Of a stretch of DNA of 6,966 nucleotides, positions 4,597 through 6,966 are shown in pieces. Made by a program: the position numbers and the translations under genes. Below the pieces are notes generated by a model. It made no database searches, was not told where the DNA came from, and saw only the letters and a list, made by a program, of their open reading frames with translations. The DNA is taken from NCBI GenBank assembly GCA_003222555.1, contig QHWL01000011.1, positions 1-6,966 of the forward strand, in the 5' to 3' direction. Every line of letters begins with the position of its first letter. The first letter of the stretch is position 1. The DNA comes from Acidobacteriota bacterium. GTDB lineage: Bacteria; Acidobacteriota; Vicinamibacteria; Vicinamibacterales; CAVVIG01.

Positions 4597-6345
4597 ATGA
4601 GCCGGCGCCGCTATGCCGCGTCTTTTTTCGCTGTCGCTGTCGCTTTCGTCCTCGGGGTCCTCTCCGTCGCGGCTGCCCCGGAGGGCGGGCTGTCCTCCAT
4701 CAAGGGCGGGGATCTCAAGGAGTGGCTCACCTACATCGCTTCCGACGAGCTCCAAGGACGTGCAGTTTACACGACCGGCATCGGCCTGGCTGCTTCGTAC
4801 ATCGAGAATCATTTGCACGCCTGGGGCGTGAAGCCGACGGCCAACAGCGGGTCGTACCTGCAGACCGTCCGCGTTCTCGGCGTAAAACAAACCGCCAGCC
4901 ATTCGACGATCACGGTCCAGGTTGGTGGACAGACGCAGACGTTCGCCGACGGCGGAGGCATCACGTTTCCGAAAAACTCCGGCGGGAAGCGACAGTTCAC
5001 GATAGATCACGTCGAGTTCGCCGGCTACGGCCTCAGCGCTCCGGCCGCGCAGCAGGAGGATTATCGGGGACGCGACGTCAACGGCGCGGCCGTCATCTGG
5101 CTCGGGGCGAACGGACCGAAGGGTTTCGACCCCTCGATAAATCGCCGGCAGCTCGCGGGACGGAATCGGTACGCGACCGAGCAGCTGCACGCCGCCGCGA
5201 GTGTCGGTCCTGAGATGGGACGAGGGGCAGGAGGGGCGGGAGGGGCAGGGGGGGCAGGAGGGGAAGGAGGGGCGGGAGCAGCAGGGACGGGCGGAGCTGG
5301 CAGAGGCGGACCGTTGCCGGCGCCCGACTTCACGACCGTGCAGCGGCTCGACCGGCCGATTCCCCCCAACGTCGCGGCGTCCGACGCATTCTTCGAGCTC
5401 CTCTTCAGTGAAGCGCCGACCAAATACGACGAACTGAAGCGCAGGGCGGCGGCGCAGGAACCGCTACCGGTATTTCGTCTCGATGGCGTGAAGCTCACCT
5501 TCAACGTGGACGCCGACTACCAGGTCGTCCGGACGCAGCTCGCGCACAATGTGGTAGCGATCGTCGAAGGGTCGGATGCCCAGCTGAAGAACACGTATGT
5601 GGCGTTCGGCGCTCACTACGACCACGTTGGATATGCCGAAGGCGAAGTGGTCACAGGCGATAGCGGCGTACGGCGGCTCGGAGCGCCGGGGCGCGTGACG
5701 CCGGGCACGGAGAGCGATCGGATCTGGAACGGGGCCGACGATGATGGCTCGGGCACGGTCGCGCTGCTGGCGCTTGCGCGCGCCTTCGCCCAGGGGCCGC
5801 GGCCCAAGCGCTCGCTGCTGTTCGTCTGGCATGCAGGCGAGGAGCGCGGGCTGCTCGGGTCGCGATATTTCGCGGATTATCCGACCGTCCCGCTCGACCG
5901 CATCGTCGCCCAATTGAACATCGACATGATCGGGAGGAACCGCGACGACAAACAGAGTGAGTCGAACACGGTGTATGTCGTCGGTTCAGATCGCATCAGC
6001 ACCGAGCTCGACGCGATCAACCGCGCGGCCAACGACAGCTTGCCAAAGCCGATGCGGCTCGATTACGAGTTCAACGACCCGAGCGATCTCGAGTCACTTT
6101 ACACGCGAAGCGATCACTACAGCTATGCCTCGAAAGGGATTCCGATCATTTTCTTCACGACCGGGCTGCATCCCGACTATCACGCGAACACCGACGAGGT
6201 GTCGAAAATCGAGTTCGAGAAAATGACGCGAATCGTACAACTCGTGTACGAGACCGGCGTACGAGTGGCGAACCTCGCTCATGCGCCGGTCCGTGACAAC
6301 AAGGGGCCTCGCGCGGGCCGCGCGACGACGACGGCGAACCGGTGA
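4597..6345 (+). CDS. Secreted M28-family zinc metallopeptidase
   Basis: This 582-residue peptidase probably removes N-terminal residues from peptides outside the cytoplasm with two zinc ions. The N-terminus has a basic start (MSRRR) and a hydrophobic core (about 7-25) ending in SVAAA-P, a signal peptide. Residues about 35-330 hold the N-terminal segment and a long insertion of the kind that often carries a PA domain. The catalytic domain follows. Its ligands, by comparison with Aeromonas aminopeptidase, are H340 in GAHYDHVG (with D342), D381 in NGADDDGSG, general base E415 and ligand E416 in HAGEERGLLGS, D443 in NIDMIGRN, and H529 in YHANTDE. All are present, so it should be active. The ATG at 4597 follows a G-run (4587-4592) by four bases, and it begins the signal peptide, so the longer open frame upstream is rejected. 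Residues 210-227 are a GAG tripeptide repeat. The arginine-rich C-terminal tail (about 565-582) looks disordered. Confidence 0.95.
   Translation: MSRRRYAASFFAVAVAFVLGVLSVAAAPEGGLSSIKGGDLKEWLTYIASDELQGRAVYTTGIGLAASYIENHLHAWGVKPTANSGSYLQTVRVLGVKQTASHSTITVQVGGQTQTFADGGGITFPKNSGGKRQFTIDHVEFAGYGLSAPAAQQEDYRGRDVNGAAVIWLGANGPKGFDPSINRRQLAGRNRYATEQLHAAASVGPEMGRGAGGAGGAGGAGGEGGAGAAGTGGAGRGGPLPAPDFTTVQRLDRPIPPNVAASDAFFELLFSEAPTKYDELKRRAAAQEPLPVFRLDGVKLTFNVDADYQVVRTQLAHNVVAIVEGSDAQLKNTYVAFGAHYDHVGYAEGEVVTGDSGVRRLGAPGRVTPGTESDRIWNGADDDGSGTVALLALARAFAQGPRPKRSLLFVWHAGEERGLLGSRYFADYPTVPLDRIVAQLNIDMIGRNRDDKQSESNTVYVVGSDRISTELDAINRAANDSLPKPMRLDYEFNDPSDLESLYTRSDHYSYASKGIPIIFFTTGLHPDYHANTDEVSKIEFEKMTRIVQLVYETGVRVANLAHAPVRDNKGPRAGRATTTANR
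5224..5277 (+). repeat. In-frame 9-bp minisatellite, six units, in the M28 gene
   Basis: Six consecutive 9-bp units of the form GGGGCAGGA (variants with GCG, GAA or a final GGG) encode Gly-Ala-Gly six times, one Ala replaced by Glu. The units are in frame, so gain or loss of a unit would keep the gene open. The plus strand carries more than four runs of three or more G separated by one to four bases, which fits a G-quadruplex. Glycine codons here are GGG and GGA, whereas the surrounding gene mostly uses GGC, which suggests recent expansion. Confidence 0.9.
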
Positions 6346-6349
6346 AAGG

Positions 6350-6601
6350 CTAGGGACAGCTGCCGGCTATCATCCTGAACGACTGCACCTGCAGGTGGCG
6401 TTCGCCACGCTCGACCTTTTTCGCGGCGCCTTTTACCCCCTCCGCCTTCGCCGCTCTGTTGGCCGCGACGGCTGCGCCGGTCACGTCGATCTTGTGGCCG
6501 ACATGGGGTGCCAGGTTAACGTCTGACGGCCTGCCGATGAGCTCGTAGGATCGGCCGCCGGCCAGGTTAAACGTTGAGCCATTACCGGCGCAGGGGCACG
6601 G
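6350..6601 (-). pseudogene. C-terminal remnant of a small secreted protein
   Basis: The minus-strand frame ending in TAG at 6350 reads STFNLAGGRSYELIGRPSD, then VNLAPHVGHKIDVTGA, an Ala/Lys-rich spacer, and HLQVQSFRMIAGSCP. I recognise this style (an oligonucleotide-binding-like 'AP-HVGH-V-VTG' strand and a final 'SCP') from small secreted proteins common in Acidobacteriota, though I cannot name the family. About 84 residues remain. The frame continues upstream to an ATG at 6706, but those codons are antisense to the MFS gene, give no signal peptide and look unlike coding sequence. The 5' end therefore appears lost, perhaps through a rearrangement that placed the MFS gene next to it. The stop is four bases from the M28 stop, so the two are convergent. 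This fragment accounts for most of the gap between the M28 and MFS genes. Confidence 0.5.
6395..6421 (+). terminator. Weak candidate terminator after the M28 gene
   Basis: GTGGC and GCCAC pair around the loop GTTC (6395-6408), and a run of five T follows at 6417-6421 after eight bases. The gap between stem and T-run is longer than usual. The stem overlaps a 12-bp palindrome CACCTGCAGGTG at 6386-6397. It lies inside the decayed minus-strand frame, so it could simply be former coding sequence. Confidence 0.25.
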
Positions 6602-6618
6602 GAAACGGTCCCCGATTG

Positions 6619-6624
6619 TATAAA
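6619..6624 (+). promoter_or_regulatory. Candidate -10 box for the MFS gene
   Basis: TATAAA (five of six to consensus) lies 14 bases before the GTG start of the MFS gene, with TG directly before it. No -35 box is found at the usual distance. If used, the leader would be only about 8 bases, just enough to hold the GGAG at 6631-6634. Confidence 0.3.
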
Positions 6625-6638
6625 ATGCTCGGAGCCTC

Positions 6639-6966
6639 GTGACCCGTCCACTCCTCATCATCTTCCTGACCATCTTCGTCAACCTCATTGGCTTCGGGAT
6701 CATCATTCCGCTGCTGCCCTTCTACGCGCAGACGTTTGGGGCGTCGCCGCTGGTGATTGGATTACTGTTCGCGATCTTTTCTCTGTGCCAGCTCATCGCC
6801 GCGCCGGCCCTCGGCGATCTTTCCGACCGCTACGGCCGCCGTCCCGTCCTCATCTTCAGCTTGCTTGGCACCGTCGCGAGCTTCGTCATGCTCGCTCTCG
6901 CGCAGACGCTGACGGTGCTGTTTCTTGCGCGAATCGTCGATGGTCTGTCGGGCGGCAACATCTCGA
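6639..6966 (+). CDS. MFS transporter, DHA1-like, 3'-truncated by window edge
   Basis: The first 109 residues of a major facilitator superfamily carrier are visible, beginning MTRPLLIIFLTIFVNLIGFG. These inner-membrane proteins have 12 to 14 helices and exchange small molecules, often drugs, for protons. Helix 1 is at about 7-28, helix 2 at about 38-58, helix 3 at about 69-88 and helix 4 from about 91. The loop between helices 2 and 3 carries motif A, GDLSDRYGRRPVL (59-71), intact. ARIVDGLSGGN (97-107) in helix 4 fits the motif B region with R98. The opening IGFGIIIPLLPFYAQ is like the TetA/drug:H+ antiporter branch, but the substrate cannot be assigned from this part. GTG at 6639 is the first start after an in-frame stop at 6621, with GGAG four bases before it. 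The gene runs off the right edge. Confidence 0.9.
   Translation, partial: MTRPLLIIFLTIFVNLIGFGIIIPLLPFYAQTFGASPLVIGLLFAIFSLCQLIAAPALGDLSDRYGRRPVLIFSLLGTVASFVMLALAQTLTVLFLARIVDGLSGGNIS

Noticed and set aside
4198..5190. Minus-strand open frame opposite the M28 gene
   Set aside because: It is antisense to a well-supported peptidase and to the RRM start, with no motif.
6510..6574. Direct repeat GCCAGGTTAA(A)CGT in the M28-MFS gap
   Set aside because: Both copies encode similar short residues (VNLA and FNLA) in the decayed minus-strand gene, so protein-level similarity or chance explains them.
1..6966. CRISPR array, tRNA, rRNA, insertion sequence or toxin-antitoxin pair
   Set aside because: No regularly spaced long repeats, no tRNA cloverleaf or rRNA signature, no transposase and no toxin gene beside the small protein were seen.

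Overview
The window reads as a piece of a GC-rich, free-living bacterial chromosome. The style of several proteins (small secreted proteins with a GTWTLN motif, an RRM protein, a secreted M28 peptidase, a PAP2 C-terminus with SDVVFGAAVG) suggests an acidobacterium, perhaps Vicinamibacteria. That placement is from memory of protein style, not from a marker gene. Genes change strand almost every time, so nearly all look monocistronic and no operon is visible.

Layout, left to right: the 3' most of a LysR-type regulator (+, cut by the window edge); a 61-residue protein (+) that may have a ribbon-helix-helix fold, behind an AT-rich promoter-like stretch with an inverted repeat and a triple 9-bp repeat; a HAMP-containing sensor histidine kinase (-); a small secreted Gly/Arg-rich protein (+); the C-terminal remnant of a PAP2-type phosphatase (+, pseudogene); an RRM RNA-binding protein (-); a secreted zinc aminopeptidase-like M28 peptidase (+); the C-terminal remnant of a small secreted protein (-, probable pseudogene); and the first 109 codons of an MFS transporter (+, cut by the right edge).

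The most unusual structure is around the histidine kinase gene. Its 3' end and the 3' end of the convergent small gene lie in one element, made of two four-unit heptanucleotide arrays (consensus CAATTTA) facing each other. The arrays encode the last residues of both proteins and supply both stop codons from a variant third unit. A second, different heptanucleotide array (GGATTCG-type on the minus strand) lies in the 5' leader of the same kinase gene. It directly abuts a perfect 6-1-6 palindrome placed about where transcription of the kinase would start. No response regulator is next to the kinase, so it is an orphan within this view.

Other points worth noting: an in-frame 9-bp minisatellite (six units) with G-quadruplex potential inside the M28 gene, a cluster of perfect hairpins between the RRM and M28 genes, non-ATG starts decided by ribosome binding sites (GTG at 2776, TTG at 4346), and two decayed gene fragments that point to local gene loss. 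Window genes appear to serve separate roles (regulation, envelope or secreted functions, RNA binding, efflux), and I see no evidence of one multi-gene system.
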